From an uncultured Prevotellaceae bacterium (GTDB taxonomy: Bacteria; Bacteroidota; Bacteroidia; Bacteroidales; Bacteroidaceae), in contig CACXIP010000010.1 in the NCBI GenBank assembly GCA_902767775.1, positions 93,662 through 157,640 on the forward strand: a DNA stretch of 63,979 bases. Direction: 5' to 3'. The notes under the pieces were generated by a model. That model saw only the letters and a program-made list of their open reading frames with translations, searched no databases and was not told the DNA's origin. This document shows positions 38,840-47,744 of this stretch, piece after piece. Both the position numbers and the translations under genes were made by a program. Numbering within the stretch: position 1 is the first letter of the stretch; every line of letters starts with the position of its first letter.

Positions 38840-40797
38840 ACTGCCTCTTCTTCAGGAATATCCTCTTCTATGACAAGGTTGTTGATAATGAAATTCTGTC
38901 GTTCCATGGTGTTCTTGCCCATGTAGTATTCAAGCAGCTGCTGCACCTGGTCGTTTTTGTGGAGCGTCACCTGCTCGAGCCTCATGTCTGGTCCGATGAA
39001 GTGGACGAATTCATCGGGAGAGATTTCGCCGAGTCCCTTGAAACGTGTGATTTCCGGGTCAGGACCGAGGTCGCGGATGGCATTGATGCGCTCCTCGTCG
39101 CTGTAGCAATAACGTGTGATATAGTCGCTGCGTTTTTCGCCGGGAGCGCGGTTGGCATCAGCCTCGGCAATCACCTCCTTGTTTTTGATTTTTGTGCGTC
39201 GCGCCCTCACCCTGAAGAGCGGTGTCTGCAGCACATATACATGGCCTTTCTTGATGAGGTCGGGGAAGAACTGCAGGAAGAAGGTGATGATGAGCAGTCG
39301 GATGTGCATGCCGTCGACATCGGCATCAGTGGCAACAATCACCTTGTTGTAGCGCAGTGTGTCGAGGCCGTCCTCGATGTCGAGGGCAGCCTGCAGCAGG
39401 TTGAACTCCTCGTTCTCATACACCACTTTCTTGGTGAGGCCGTAGGAGTTGAGTGGTTTGCCGCGGAGTGAGAATACCGCTTGGGTGTTGACGTCGCGGC
39501 TTTTGGTGATGCTGCCGCTGGCGGAGTCGCCCTCGGTGATGAAGATGCAGCTCTCCTCCTTACGGTCGTTCTTCGTGTCGCTATAGTGGATGCGGCAGTC
39601 GCGCAACTTGCGGTTGTGGAGATTGGCTTTCTTGGCACGCTCGCGTGCAATCTTGGTGACGCCAGCCATGGCCTTGCGCTCTTTCTCGCTCTCAGCGATT
39701 TTCTGCAGCATCACCTCGGCCACCTCTGCATTGCGGTGCAGGTAGTTGTCCACCTCCTGTTTGATGAAGTCGCCGATATACTTGTTCACCGACACGCCAT
39801 CAGGACTCATCGTGAGGGAGCCCAACTTGATTTTCGTCTGGCTCTCAAACATCGGTTCCTCGATATTGACGGCGATGGCGGCGACAAGGCCGTTTCGGAT
39901 GTCGCCATACTCGAAAGCCTTGCCCGAGAATTCCTTGATGGTCTTGGCGATGTGCTCCTTGAAGGCGCTCTGGTGCGTGCCTCCCTGTGTGGTGTGCTGT
40001 CCGTTGACAAACGAATGGTATTCCTCGCCATACTGGTTGGTGTGGGTGAATGCAATCTCGATGTCCTCGCCCTTGAGGTGGACGATGGGGTAGATGCCCT
40101 GGCTGGTCATCGTGTCGTTGAGCAGGTCCTCAAGTCCGTTGCGGCTCAGGATGCGCCTGCCGTTGTACATGATGGTCAGTCCATAGTTGAGGTAGGTATA
40201 ATTACGGAGCATCGTCTCCACTATCTCATCATGGAAGCGGTAGTTTTTAAACAGGGTGTTGTCTGGTTCAAACCAGATGTAGGTGCCGTTTTCGTCGGTG
40301 CTGTCCTCGGTATTGTCGTTCTGAAGTTTTCCTCGCTCGAAAGAGGCGCAGCGCACCTTTCCCTCACGGTAGGAGCGCACCTCAAAGCGGGTGCTGAGTG
40401 CATTGACTGCCTTCACGCCGACGCCATTGAGTCCGACGCTCTTCTTGAAAGCTTTGGAGTCGTATTTTCCACCGGTGTTGAGCATGCTGACCGCCTCGAT
40501 GAGTTTTCCCTGGGGGATGCCTCGTCCGTAGTCGCGTACGCGCACGCGCAGATTGTCCTCGATATCCACCTCAATGCGCTTGCCGGCATTCATCTTGAAC
40601 TCGTCGATGGAGTTGTCGATGACCTCTTTGAGCAGCACATAGATGCCGTCCTCGGCAAGCGAACCGTCGCCCAGGCGACCGATATACATACCGGGGCGGG
40701 TGCGGATGTGCTCCATGTCGTTCAGATGGACGATATGTTCTTCTGTATAGTCTGTTTGTTGCTGACTGGGATCGAAAATGTCTTTCTCTTCTTGCAT
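38836..40797 (-). CDS. Type IIA DNA topoisomerase subunit B (ParE/GyrB-like; probably topoisomerase IV)
   Basis: 653 residues from ATG 40797 ([14 protein letters not shown]). The GHKL ATPase domain shows [37 protein letters not shown] and [14 protein letters not shown]. The Toprim domain has [11 protein letters not shown] and [12 protein letters not shown]-terminal [13 protein letters not shown] is the gyrase-B-type signature. The length and the deviating [11 protein letters not shown] after the ATPase Asp suggest the topoisomerase IV B subunit of Bacteroidetes rather than gyrase. The A subunit gene is not adjacent in this window. Confidence 0.85.
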   Translation of the reverse strand: MQEEKDIFDPSQQQTDYTEEHIVHLNDMEHIRTRPGMYIGRLGDGSLAEDGIYVLLKEVIDNSIDEFKMNAGKRIEVDIEDNLRVRVRDYGRGIPQGKLIEAVSMLNTGGKYDSKAFKKSVGLNGVGVKAVNALSTRFEVRSYREGKVRCASFERGKLQNDNTEDSTDENGTYIWFEPDNTLFKNYRFHDEIVETMLRNYTYLNYGLTIMYNGRRILSRNGLEDLLNDTMTSQGIYPIVHLKGEDIEIAFTHTNQYGEEYHSFVNGQHTTQGGTHQSAFKEHIAKTIKEFSGKAFEYGDIRNGLVAAIAVNIEEPMFESQTKIKLGSLTMSPDGVSVNKYIGDFIKQEVDNYLHRNAEVAEVMLQKIAESEKERKAMAGVTKIARERAKKANLHNRKLRDCRIHYSDTKNDRKEESCIFITEGDSASGSITKSRDVNTQAVFSLRGKPLNSYGLTKKVVYENEEFNLLQAALDIEDGLDTLRYNKVIVATDADVDGMHIRLLIITFFLQFFPDLIKKGHVYVLQTPLFRVRARRTKIKNKEVIAEADANRAPGEKRSDYITRYCYSDEERINAIRDLGPDPEITRFKGLGEISPDEFVHFIGPDMRLEQVTLHKNDQVQQLLEYYMGKNTMERQNFIINNLVIEEDIPEEEAV

Positions 40798-40860
40798 GTC
40801 TGTTTTGTTTCTTCGGATAGGGCCACAACACGGCCATTTACACATATTCCTCTAAATGTG

Positions 40861-40892
40861 CAAAGTTAGGCATTTTCCCGTTTTTCTCCAAA
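40861..40892 (-). promoter_or_regulatory. Promoter of the topoisomerase B / S41 / C1 peptidase genes
   Basis: Minus strand: TTTG (40889-40892), 20-nt spacer, TAACTTTG (40861-40868), matching TTTG/TAnnTTTG. About 60 nt upstream of ATG 40797. Confidence 0.6.
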
Positions 40893-40928
40893 TGAAAAAG
40901 GGAAAAAAAGAAAAATGGGAGAAGAGGT

Positions 40929-42077
40929 TTAAATCTTTTTTCTGTAGCACCTGCGGCGTTTGTGCAGTTCAGTCTTGAGTTCGCCCCACTGGCTCTGCAC
41001 ATTGGTGTTGTTTTCCATCTCCACGTTGGTCTCACCCCATTCGAAACCATATGCGGCATAGCGAGGGATGAGGTCGGAGAAGAGCAGTGCATTGGCTCCC
41101 TTGTTGCGGTACTCAGGCAGCACACCTACCAGATAGAGGTCCACGATATTGGTCTTGTGCCATTTGATGGCACGCAACAGATGCCACCAACCGAAAGGCC
41201 ACAGACGTCCCTTGCGGCATTTCTGCAGGGCACGGGTAAGTGAAGGAAGGGTAAGGCCCACTCCCACCACCTTATGGGGTTCCACGTTCCAGTCTTCTAT
41301 CACGGTGAAGAGGCTGAGGTCTGCCATCGGCATGTACATCTTCACATACTGGTCGACCTGCCGCTCAGTGAGTTCGGAGAAGGAATAGAGGTCTTTGAAG
41401 CACTCGTTGAGCACACGGAACACTTTCTGCCCGTAGCCGCCCTCGAACACCTCCTTGCGGGTGAGTTTTTTCACATGAAGGTTGTAGCGACGCTCTATCA
41501 TGCTGGCTATCTTGGCATAGCGCTCCGGCACCTCCTTGGGAACGAAGAGCTTGTACTCTACATAGTCGTTGTCTTTCTCATATCCACCCAGGCGCTCGAT
41601 ATGCTCGGGGTAGTAGGGGTAGTTGTAGATGGTGGCGAGCGTACCGAGTTGGTCGAAGCCATGGATGAGCATGCCCTCCGGGTCCATATCGGTGAAGCCC
41701 AGCGGTCCCACAATCTCTGTCATTCCCTTGCTGCGTCCGTAGTCCTCGACAGCCTTGAGCAATGCGCCCGACACCTCGATGTCGTTGATGAAGTCTATCC
41801 ATCCGAAGCGCACCACCTTGCGGTCCCACTTGGCGTTGGCCTTGTGGTTGATGATAGCGGCCACGCGCCCCACGATGCGCCCATCCTTGTAGGCGAGGTA
41901 GTATTCCGCCTCGCAGAACTCGAAAGCGGCGTTTTTGTCGCTGCTCAAGGTGTGGAGGTCATCGCTGTAGAGCACGGGAGCGTCATACTCGTTGCCTTTG
42001 TAGAGGTCGTAGTGGTATTCAATAAACCGTCTGAGGTCTTTTTTGCTCTCTACTTTCTTGATAGTGATGGCGGACAT
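40929..42077 (-). CDS. GNAT-fold N-acetyltransferase-like protein
   Basis: 382 residues. The C-terminal VDLYLVGVLPEYRNKGANALLFSDL matches GNAT motif A (V-x-P-x-x-R-x-x-G-x-G/A), followed by ETNVEMENNTNVQSQW, typical of the family's next strand-helix. N-terminal half (IEYHYDLYKGNEYDAPVLYSD, EFCEAEYYLAYKDGRIVGRVAAIINHKAN) is a second, diverged GNAT-like half. Conserved in Bacteroidales, substrate unknown. No signal peptide. Confidence 0.72.
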   Translation of the reverse strand: MSAITIKKVESKKDLRRFIEYHYDLYKGNEYDAPVLYSDDLHTLSSDKNAAFEFCEAEYYLAYKDGRIVGRVAAIINHKANAKWDRKVVRFGWIDFINDIEVSGALLKAVEDYGRSKGMTEIVGPLGFTDMDPEGMLIHGFDQLGTLATIYNYPYYPEHIERLGGYEKDNDYVEYKLFVPKEVPERYAKIASMIERRYNLHVKKLTRKEVFEGGYGQKVFRVLNECFKDLYSFSELTERQVDQYVKMYMPMADLSLFTVIEDWNVEPHKVVGVGLTLPSLTRALQKCRKGRLWPFGWWHLLRAIKWHKTNIVDLYLVGVLPEYRNKGANALLFSDLIPRYAAYGFEWGETNVEMENNTNVQSQWGELKTELHKRRRCYRKKI

Positions 42078-42132
42078 AGTCTGTTTGGTGTGAAGTGAAT
42101 GTATCTAAAGAATAACACATGGATATGAATGA

Positions 42133-42164
42133 CAAAATTAAGGTTTTCTGCCGAAATGACCAAA
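42133..42164 (-). promoter_or_regulatory. Promoter of the GNAT-like gene
   Basis: Minus strand: TTTG (42161-42164), 20-nt spacer, TAATTTTG (42133-42140); perfect -33/-7 match about 55 nt upstream of the start codon. Confidence 0.55.
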
Positions 42165-42223
42165 TTTTACGGCAAAATTAACCAAACTATGGATTAAGGA
42201 GTAAGAATTATGATTACATTTGT

Positions 42224-43471
42224 CTACACTCCTACACTCCTAAACTTCTCACATATAAAAATAACATGTTCTCGTCGGCCTATGGTGGAGGCGAAGAGCC
42301 AGGTGTCACCGCCATCGGCGAGATGGAGTCGGCGCCGCAGTTGGTCGGCAGTCATGGGGAAGTTGCGCACGGTGATGTTGGCACGGTCGATGCCTTTCAA
42401 TGCCTCTCGCAATTGTTTTTTGTTGGTGGTTGTGGTGTGGAGGATGTGCAACTGCCGCCCGGGGAAGTCGGGCAGGTGTCGGTCGGCTACGAAGAGGTGG
42501 CTGTTGTCGGCAAGGGCGCGGATGGGAAAGTGATGTGCCAAGGCAGCGAAGCACCCTGCCTTCATGATGGCGGCATTGGGTTCATAGAGCCATGATGCCG
42601 TTGCTGTTTCTCCGATATTGGATAGGGTGGGGCAGGGGGGCAGCACCAGTTCCTCCTGTGTGTTGGTGACAAAACGGTTGTCATCGTTGGCGCAATGGAG
42701 GGCAACGGAAGGGTTGTGCTGCCGTGCGTCAAGCACCACGAGGAGTTCCTTGCATTCGTTGCCAGTGGCGACAATGTGGACTTCGCGTAGTGCCCCAGGG
42801 CAGGCGGCATCCAACAGTATGGCGGTTTGGTGCCAATCGAGCATGGGTGAGAGTTTCACCATGAGGAGGTCGGTCTTCTCCATCAGCATGGGGAGGACGG
42901 GCAGGATGTCGGGTGTGCAGTCGCTGATGGCAAAGGTGCGTCCACCGTGGGAGTCGCGCCGTGCGGGGTCGACAAAGACAAGGCTTTGGTGGGGTAGGTG
43001 AGATAAAACCTCAATTCCGTCGCCCTCTGTCACTGTGGCATTATTGATGCCGAGTACCTGAAAATTGTGTTGCGCAGCCTCACACAGATGCGCCTGTTGT
43101 TCAATGTAATGCGCTTGTCTGAACAAGGGGGCAAGGAAAGAGAAGTCTACTCCCATGCCGCCGGTGAGGTCGGCCATAGTGTCGAAATCTTGCAGCAGGC
43201 GCAGACAGATTTCTGTTTTGTAGCGTGCGGTGACCTCAGAGGAGCATTGCTCAAGGGCAAGGTGCGGAGGATAGAGAATGTCATCATGGGCAGCCCATGA
43301 GGGCAGTTTGGTGCGTGCCCTTTGCCATCCGTCAATCTGTTGGATGGCAAAGGGCACGTCGATGTCAGCATATTTACTGGCTTGCAGCGCCAGTTGCCGC
43401 ACATCATCCAAACGGTGTTCCCGTATGAAGTCTTCTAATCCATTCAAGATAGATAAACCTTCATCCTTCAT
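42224..43471 (-). CDS. SAM-dependent methyltransferase, PG_1098/THUMP-like
   Basis: 415 residues. Motif I is MADLTGGMGVDFSFLA (about residue 98-113), and SLVFVDPARRDSHGGRTFA is a DPAR motif as in nucleic-acid methyltransferases. A THUMP-like C-terminal region (about 290-410, KGIDRANITVRNFPMTADQLRRRL) follows. Architecture fits the Porphyromonas PG_1098 family, probable RNA methyltransferases. The gene's upstream end lies 23 bp from the VanX-like gene's stop, so they may be co-transcribed. Confidence 0.82.
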   Translation of the reverse strand: MKDEGLSILNGLEDFIREHRLDDVRQLALQASKYADIDVPFAIQQIDGWQRARTKLPSWAAHDDILYPPHLALEQCSSEVTARYKTEICLRLLQDFDTMADLTGGMGVDFSFLAPLFRQAHYIEQQAHLCEAAQHNFQVLGINNATVTEGDGIEVLSHLPHQSLVFVDPARRDSHGGRTFAISDCTPDILPVLPMLMEKTDLLMVKLSPMLDWHQTAILLDAACPGALREVHIVATGNECKELLVVLDARQHNPSVALHCANDDNRFVTNTQEELVLPPCPTLSNIGETATASWLYEPNAAIMKAGCFAALAHHFPIRALADNSHLFVADRHLPDFPGRQLHILHTTTTNKKQLREALKGIDRANITVRNFPMTADQLRRRLHLADGGDTWLFASTIGRREHVIFICEKFRSVGV

Positions 43472-43494
43472 CTTTCAACCTTCATCCAAAGTCA

Positions 43495-44277
43495 TCAATT
43501 GATGACTTTATAAAGTCTTTTTGCCTCCTGCCGTGTGCAGAGGTTGAAGTGCCACCATTCGGTGCGCAGCGGACGGAAGCCCCCGGCTGCCATCACCTCG
43601 CGAAGCAGTTCGCGGTTGGCTTTGGCCTCTTCGGTCATCCGATGCTTTGCTACAAGTTGGGCTTCGTGGTCGATATGCGAGAGGTCGCCCATGAAGTCCA
43701 CCTTTGCGCCCATGGGGATGGTGTCGCCGCCCACGCGGCAGATGGAGATATCTACCGCCATGCCATAGTTGTGCATGCCGCCGCCGCGTGCTGGGTTGCT
43801 CACATAGAAGTATTTGGGCGTGTTTTTCACTACATCCCACATCTTCTGCTGGATGCGCATGGGACGGGTGGCGTCGAAGATGATGAGGCTCAGTTCGGGA
43901 CGCAGTTCCTTAAGCCGTTTCTGTGCTTTGACGAGCGCCTGGGCAGCTTTCGGATGCAGGTATCCCTCGCGGAGGTCATCGTAGAGTATGCGGCCGGTGA
44001 AGTTGTCGGGACGAGAGTACATCAGGCTTACCTCGATGGTGGGGTCGAGCTGCTGCACATTGACCATGCCTTGGCGCTCCATCGACAGTGCCGTGGCGCT
44101 GAGTGTTACCGTGTCTCTCTCCACCGCCGTTGTTTTGGTCTTCTCCGCCGTGTCTCTCTCCTCCGCTGTGTCAAGAGTGGTGTCGGCAGAGGTTCCGGCA
44201 GCAAGCACTGTCGCCTGCTCCCCCCGTGGGTGAGAGCAGGCGATCAGCATTGTAGCGATAAGTAGGATACTTCTCAT
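43495..44277 (-). CDS. M15 family D-Ala-D-Ala dipeptidase (VanX/DdpX-like) lipoprotein
   Basis: 260 residues. Lipobox ATMLIAC near residue 14, then a Thr/Glu-rich linker (about 25-60). Zinc ligands: H and D in GGGMHNYGMAVDIS and H in TEWWHFNLC, with catalytic Glu in EWWH. Contains the Arg of the DATRPMR motif. Cleaves D-Ala-D-Ala dipeptides or related cell-wall fragments in the periplasm; such orthologues in Bacteroidetes are not evidence of vancomycin resistance. Start codon overlaps the LemA gene stop by one base (TAATG). Confidence 0.87.
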   Translation of the reverse strand: MRSILLIATMLIACSHPRGEQATVLAAGTSADTTLDTAEERDTAEKTKTTAVERDTVTLSATALSMERQGMVNVQQLDPTIEVSLMYSRPDNFTGRILYDDLREGYLHPKAAQALVKAQKRLKELRPELSLIIFDATRPMRIQQKMWDVVKNTPKYFYVSNPARGGGMHNYGMAVDISICRVGGDTIPMGAKVDFMGDLSHIDHEAQLVAKHRMTEEAKANRELLREVMAAGGFRPLRTEWWHFNLCTRQEAKRLYKVIN

Positions 44278-44855
44278 TAGAATTGTACTTTAGGAGCATT
44301 TTGTGCCCCCTCATCAGCAGCGAATTTTTCCATGGTCTGGAATCCGAAGATGCCAGCCAGGAGGTTGTTCGGGAATGAGCGTATCTGCCTGTTGTATTCA
44401 GTCACAGCAGAGTTGAATTTGTTGCGTGCCTCATTGATGCGGTTTTCGGTGCCTTCCAACTGTTCTTGCAGGTTAATGAAATTCTCATTGGCTTTTAGGT
44501 CGGGATAACTCTCCGAGATGGCAATGAGTCGGCCGAGAGCCTGACCCAGTTCTCCCTGTGCTTTCTGATATTCAGCGAGTTGCTCGGGTGTGCAGTTGCT
44601 CGGGTCGATGGTCATTTGCGAAACCTTGGAGCGAGCCTCAACCACTTCTGTGAGGGTTTTCTCCTCATGTGTGGCGTAACCTTTCACGGTCTCCACGAGG
44701 TTGGGGATGAGGTCGGCCCTGCGCTGGTAAGCAGACTGTACGTTGGCCAATGCATTGGTGGCTTGCTCTTGGATAGCCACCATGCCGTTATAGGCTTTAA
44801 TCGCCCAAAGTGCGATGACGGCCAAAACGATGATTAAGATGGTTGTTTTTTTCAT
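44277..44855 (-). CDS. LemA family protein
   Basis: 192 residues: a single N-terminal membrane helix (TTILIIVLAVIALWAIKAYN) and the LemA core YNGMVAIQEQATNALANVQSAYQRRADLIPNLVETVKGYA, ending with NLLAGIFGFQTMEKFAADEGA. Helical-bundle membrane-anchored protein usually encoded with TPM-domain proteins, as here; thought to be involved in envelope functions, exact role unknown. Lies 59 bp downstream of the TPM gene. Confidence 0.93.
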   Translation of the reverse strand: MKKTTILIIVLAVIALWAIKAYNGMVAIQEQATNALANVQSAYQRRADLIPNLVETVKGYATHEEKTLTEVVEARSKVSQMTIDPSNCTPEQLAEYQKAQGELGQALGRLIAISESYPDLKANENFINLQEQLEGTENRINEARNKFNSAVTEYNRQIRSFPNNLLAGIFGFQTMEKFAADEGAQNAPKVQF

Positions 44856-44914
44856 TTTCTGATGATTTTTATGGGTTGATAATTATGTTTTTTCTTACCA
44901 AGGGGATATGTCTT

Positions 44915-45745
44915 TTACCAGCTGCCGCCGGCACCTCCGCCACCGAAACTGCCGCCACCGAAGCTACCTCCTCCGAAGCCGCCGCCACCGCCGCTGCTCC
45001 AGCCACCACCGCCGAAGCTGCCGCCGGAATAGCCTCCACCTCCACCGCCTCCGATGAAGATGTTGCCGTTGTGGCGCCACAGCCAGATGATGATGATGAT
45101 GAGAATGATGAGGGTGAGGAGGTCGCCGCCGCCTTCGTCATCATCGATGATCATCGATGTGGCTGGTGGCAGTTCTCCTGTCTTCAACTGAGTATAGGCC
45201 GCCTTGCTCGTCTGAAACACGGCAAGGTCGGGGTTGCCAGCCCTCATATTGGGCTTGATGAAGTTGGTGGCGATGCGGTTGCAAGTGATGTCGGGCAAAT
45301 ACTCTTCCAGTCCCATTCCCGGTGCGATGAAGTACTGCCTGTCCTCCACGGCGATGACGACGACCAGTCCGGTGCGGGTGTCCTTATAACCCACGCCGTA
45401 TTTGTTGCCTATGTCTTGCGCTACGCGGAAGGCGTCGCCGTTACTCACATGATTGACGATGACGAACACAGACTGCACGTCGAGTTCGCTGTTGAGTTTG
45501 CGGAGATAGTAGTTGGCACTGTCGCGGTACTCCTGCGTGAGGATGTTGTCGGGGTCGCAGACAAACTGCGTGGAGTCGGTCAGGAAAACCATCGGGATGT
45601 TGTCGGCGTTCCAGATGGGGTAACCGTCTTCCGCCTTCTCAATAGAGGCAGCAGACAATGAGATGGTGCCCATCATCAAAATGAGCATCATCAGCAGTGC
45701 GACCCACGGTCGTCTCATGCCTCGGCTTTCAGTCATTTTTCTCAT
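44915..45745 (-). CDS. TPM domain membrane protein with glycine-rich tail
   Basis: 276 residues from ATG 45745 (MRKMTESRGMRRPW). Signal peptide or anchor, then the TPM domain (FVCDPDNILTQEYRDSANYYLRKL ... GLVVVIAVEDRQYFIAPGMGLEEYLPD, about residues 70-180). One membrane helix (LTLIILIIIIIWLW) is followed by a Gly/Ser-rich tail (GGGGGGGYSGGSFGGGG) ending in GGSW, as in other TPM-LemA partners. ATG 45736 is an alternative; the longer upstream extension overlaps the promoters. Confidence 0.88.
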   Translation of the reverse strand: MRKMTESRGMRRPWVALLMMLILMMGTISLSAASIEKAEDGYPIWNADNIPMVFLTDSTQFVCDPDNILTQEYRDSANYYLRKLNSELDVQSVFVIVNHVSNGDAFRVAQDIGNKYGVGYKDTRTGLVVVIAVEDRQYFIAPGMGLEEYLPDITCNRIATNFIKPNMRAGNPDLAVFQTSKAAYTQLKTGELPPATSMIIDDDEGGGDLLTLIILIIIIIWLWRHNGNIFIGGGGGGGYSGGSFGGGGWSSGGGGGFGGGSFGGGSFGGGGAGGSW

Positions 45746-45763
45746 GATTGCCTGTTTGACGTG

Positions 45764-45794
45764 CAAATATAGTGCAAATTGAGCGCAATGCAAA
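45764..45794 (-). promoter_or_regulatory. TPM/LemA operon promoter P1
   Basis: Minus strand TTTG (45791-45794), 19-nt spacer CATTGCGCTCAATTTGCAC, TATATTTG (45764-45771). About 18 bp from the ATG, giving a very short leader. First of four similar tandem promoters. Confidence 0.65.
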
Positions 45795-45833
45795 GGAAGA
45801 AACGAAGTTTTTTACTTTCATTGCCGAGATGCA
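45776..45833. repeat. 58-bp direct repeat, copy 1
   Basis: Identical to 46013-46070 over 58 bp, followed after one mismatch (g/t) by another 10 identical bp (cctatattcg). Contains the -33 region and spacer of P1. In copy 2 the TATATTTG -7 box is replaced by an AT-rich sequence, so only the spacer side is duplicated. Confidence 0.95.
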
Positions 45834-45849
45834 GCCTATATTCGCGGAG

Positions 45850-45880
45850 CAAATATAGTGAAAGGCGAGAGAAAAGCAAA
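45850..45880 (-). promoter_or_regulatory. TPM/LemA operon promoter P2
   Basis: Minus strand TTTG (45877-45880), 19-nt spacer CTTTTCTCTCGCCTTTCAC, TATATTTG (45850-45857). Perfect -33 and -7. Confidence 0.65.
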
Positions 45881-45917
45881 ATAAAAAACAAATTTTTTGA
45901 TTTTGCTTTTCCGAACC

Positions 45918-45959
45918 GCATCCTATATTCGTGTAACAAATATAGTGCAAAATTCCGAT
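45918..45959. repeat. 42-bp direct repeat, copy 1
   Basis: Identical to 46068-46109. Contains a 7-bp inverted repeat CTATATT / AATATAG whose right arm overlaps the TATATTTG box of promoter P3. Confidence 0.9.
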
Positions 45960-45971
45960 TAAGCGAACAAA
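45937..45971 (-). promoter_or_regulatory. TPM/LemA operon promoter P3
   Basis: Minus strand TTTG (45968-45971), 23-nt spacer, TATATTTG (45937-45944). At the long end of the accepted spacer range, so weaker confidence. Confidence 0.45.
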
Positions 45972-46012
45972 ATACAAATTAATTTGCATTTTTGAGCGCA
46001 AGGAATTTATTT

Positions 46013-46070
46013 AAATTGAGCGCAATGCAAAGGAAGAAACGAAGTTTTTTACTTTCATTGCCGAGATGCA
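46013..46070. repeat. 58-bp direct repeat, copy 2
   Basis: Second copy of the repeat at 45776-45833. It abuts copy 2 of the 42-bp repeat. Confidence 0.95.
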
Positions 46071-46109
46071 TCCTATATTCGTGTAACAAATATAGTGCAA
46101 AATTCCGAT
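46068..46109. repeat. 42-bp direct repeat, copy 2
   Basis: Second copy of 45918-45959, containing the TATATTTG box of promoter P4. After it the two copies differ by one base insertion and continue as aagcgaacaaaa in both. Confidence 0.9.
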
Positions 46110-46120
46110 AAGCGAACAAA
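46087..46120 (-). promoter_or_regulatory. TPM/LemA operon promoter P4
   Basis: Minus strand TTTG (46117-46120), 22-nt spacer, TATATTTG (46087-46094). Located only 18 bp from the stop codon of the EamA transporter gene, so these promoters isolate the TPM operon from upstream genes. Confidence 0.5.
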
Positions 46121-46137
46121 AAGTCTGTGTAGAGTTG

Positions 46138-47022
46138 TCATTCATCCTCCCTCACTTTGCGATTGGCAACGAACACTCCTAAGAGGATGAGGGCACTTCC
46201 AATATACGCCATCAGCGTCATGGGTTCCTGAAGAAACAACGCACTGGCAATGATTGTGGTGATGGGATTCAGATAGACATAATTGCTGGTGGAAATGGCA
46301 CCGATTTTCTTTACAGCAACACTCCACCAAAGGAAACACAGAAAAGAGGCGACAACGGAAAGGAACAAAAGATTCATCCAAATAGTGGGTTGTCGCAGCT
46401 GTTCCAATGGGAAACTCCATGGCTTCAGTAAAAACAAGGGGATAACTGTCAGAATGCCATAGAAGAAAACTTTTCGGGTAATATAAGTGGCCTTATAGCG
46501 GGTAGACACTCTCTTGATGACCAGACTGTAGATGGCCCAACTGAAAGCAGCCACAAGGGCAAGCATATCGCCCAGGGGACTCAGTTGGAGCACGAAATGC
46601 CCGTTGTATACCACCATTCCTACCCCTACCAAGGCTGTCACCGAACCCAAAATCAGCGGGACAGTCGCTTTCACACTCTTCATAAACAGGATGGCAAGGA
46701 GCATGGTGATGAGTGGGGCGGTGCATACGATGAATGCCACATTGTTGACATAGGTAAGACCAATGGCGGTGTTCTCTGCCACGAAATACACAGTTCCTCC
46801 TACCAGTCCCAAGATAAAGAACAACCCTTCGTCGGTCCATGACTGCGACCTGATGGTCTTGGGGGAGATGGTCCAGATACATAGATAGGCCACAATGAAC
46901 CGGAGCAGGAAAATCTCCATCGGTTGCAGTCCGTGCTGCAACAATACCTTGGTGTTGACAAATGTCACACCCCAGATGGCGATGGTTAGGACAGCCAACA
47001 AATGATATCCCCAATTTCTCAT
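46138..47022 (-). CDS. EamA/DMT family transporter
   Basis: 294 residues from ATG 47022 (MRNWGYHLLAVLTIAIWGVTFVNTKVLL); an upstream TTG at 47058 is less likely. About ten hydrophobic helices in two EamA repeats (WGVTFVNTK... and WAIYSLVIKRVSTRYK...), ending with ALILLGVFVANRK typical of drug/metabolite exporters. Substrate unknown. The ndk terminator lies directly upstream, so it probably has its own promoter, not clearly seen. Confidence 0.88.
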   Translation of the reverse strand: MRNWGYHLLAVLTIAIWGVTFVNTKVLLQHGLQPMEIFLLRFIVAYLCIWTISPKTIRSQSWTDEGLFFILGLVGGTVYFVAENTAIGLTYVNNVAFIVCTAPLITMLLAILFMKSVKATVPLILGSVTALVGVGMVVYNGHFVLQLSPLGDMLALVAAFSWAIYSLVIKRVSTRYKATYITRKVFFYGILTVIPLFLLKPWSFPLEQLRQPTIWMNLLFLSVVASFLCFLWWSVAVKKIGAISTSNYVYLNPITTIIASALFLQEPMTLMAYIGSALILLGVFVANRKVREDE

Positions 47023-47067
47023 GTTCTCTCCAATCGTTCTTGGTATAAAGGTTGACAAAAACAGCTA

Positions 47068-47098
47068 AGTATGGAGACAGCATTTCTGCCTCCATACT
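47068..47098 (-). terminator. ndk terminator
   Basis: Stem AGTATGGAG (47068-47076) with CTCCATACT (47090-47098), extended by an inner CAG/CTG pairing; on the minus strand it is followed by TAGCTGTTTTTG. Located 35 bp after the ndk stop. Confidence 0.65.
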
Positions 47099-47132
47099 CC
47101 TCTTTTTTAACGGGAATTATGCTGCCAAGTCT

Positions 47133-47597
47133 TTACTTTGCCTCTCCATCACCATAGATGAAGCCGAAGGTGCAGCTGGGATAGTCGAATATCTCCTCAT
47201 CACGGAAGAAACGCTTCAGTTCTATCTCGGCGTTAGAGGTGGAGTCACTGGCGTGGACGATATTTTGCTGATTGCTCATTGAGTAGTCGCCACGGATGGT
47301 TCCGGGGGCAGCCTCACGTCCGTTGGTGGAACCTGTCATGGTGCGCACCACCTGTACGGCATCCACACCCTCAAGGGCAAGGGCAATTACTGGTGATGCC
47401 TGCATGGAGGCAGCCAAAGAGGGGAAGAAGGGACGGTCTACAAGGTGGGCATAGTGCTCGCGCAGAATCTCATCGGAGAGTTGCATCATCTTCATGCCTG
47501 CCACACGCAGTCCGCGGCGCTCAAAACGGTTCACAATCTCACCAATCAACTGTCGCTGAACGCAACTGGGCTTCAGCAATACTAAAGTTTTTTCCAT
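47133..47597 (-). CDS. ndk: Nucleoside diphosphate kinase
   Basis: 154 residues. Transfers gamma-phosphate between NTPs and NDPs through a phosphohistidine. The active site is NIVHASDSTSNAEIELKRFF with catalytic His, and the N-terminus TLVLLKPSCVQRQLIGEIVNRFE is typical (K-P motif). Flanked by its own promoter and terminator, so monocistronic. Confidence 0.96.
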   Translation of the reverse strand: MEKTLVLLKPSCVQRQLIGEIVNRFERRGLRVAGMKMMQLSDEILREHYAHLVDRPFFPSLAASMQASPVIALALEGVDAVQVVRTMTGSTNGREAAPGTIRGDYSMSNQQNIVHASDSTSNAEIELKRFFRDEEIFDYPSCTFGFIYGDGEAK

Positions 47598-47631
47598 AAT
47601 ATCAACAATTTTACATTTGAAACAATTTTTG

Positions 47632-47662
47632 CAAAGATACGAATAAGCGAGAGGAAAGCAAA
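47632..47662 (-). promoter_or_regulatory. ndk promoter with conserved-spacer architecture
   Basis: Minus strand TTTG (47659-47662), 19-nt spacer CTTTCCTCTCGCTTATTCG, TATCTTTG (47632-47639). Just upstream of the -33 box is an imperfect inverted repeat (GGAAAAGCAAAATTC / TTTTTTATTTTGCTTTCC), also present upstream of TPM promoter P2. Confidence 0.65.
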
Positions 47663-47744
47663 ATAAAAAACGGAGTTTTTGAATTTTGCTTTTCCGAGTA
47701 ACGGATTGGGCAACACTTAAAATGAAGCCCCGAATATCAATATC

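Noticed and set aside
39481-40869. 462-codon plus-strand open frame
   Set aside because: Exact antisense of the topoisomerase B gene, no family features; caused by the codon bias of the true gene.
43495-44277. Vancomycin resistance determinant
   Set aside because: VanX-like dipeptidases are normal in Bacteroidetes and there is no vanH or vanA ligase nearby.
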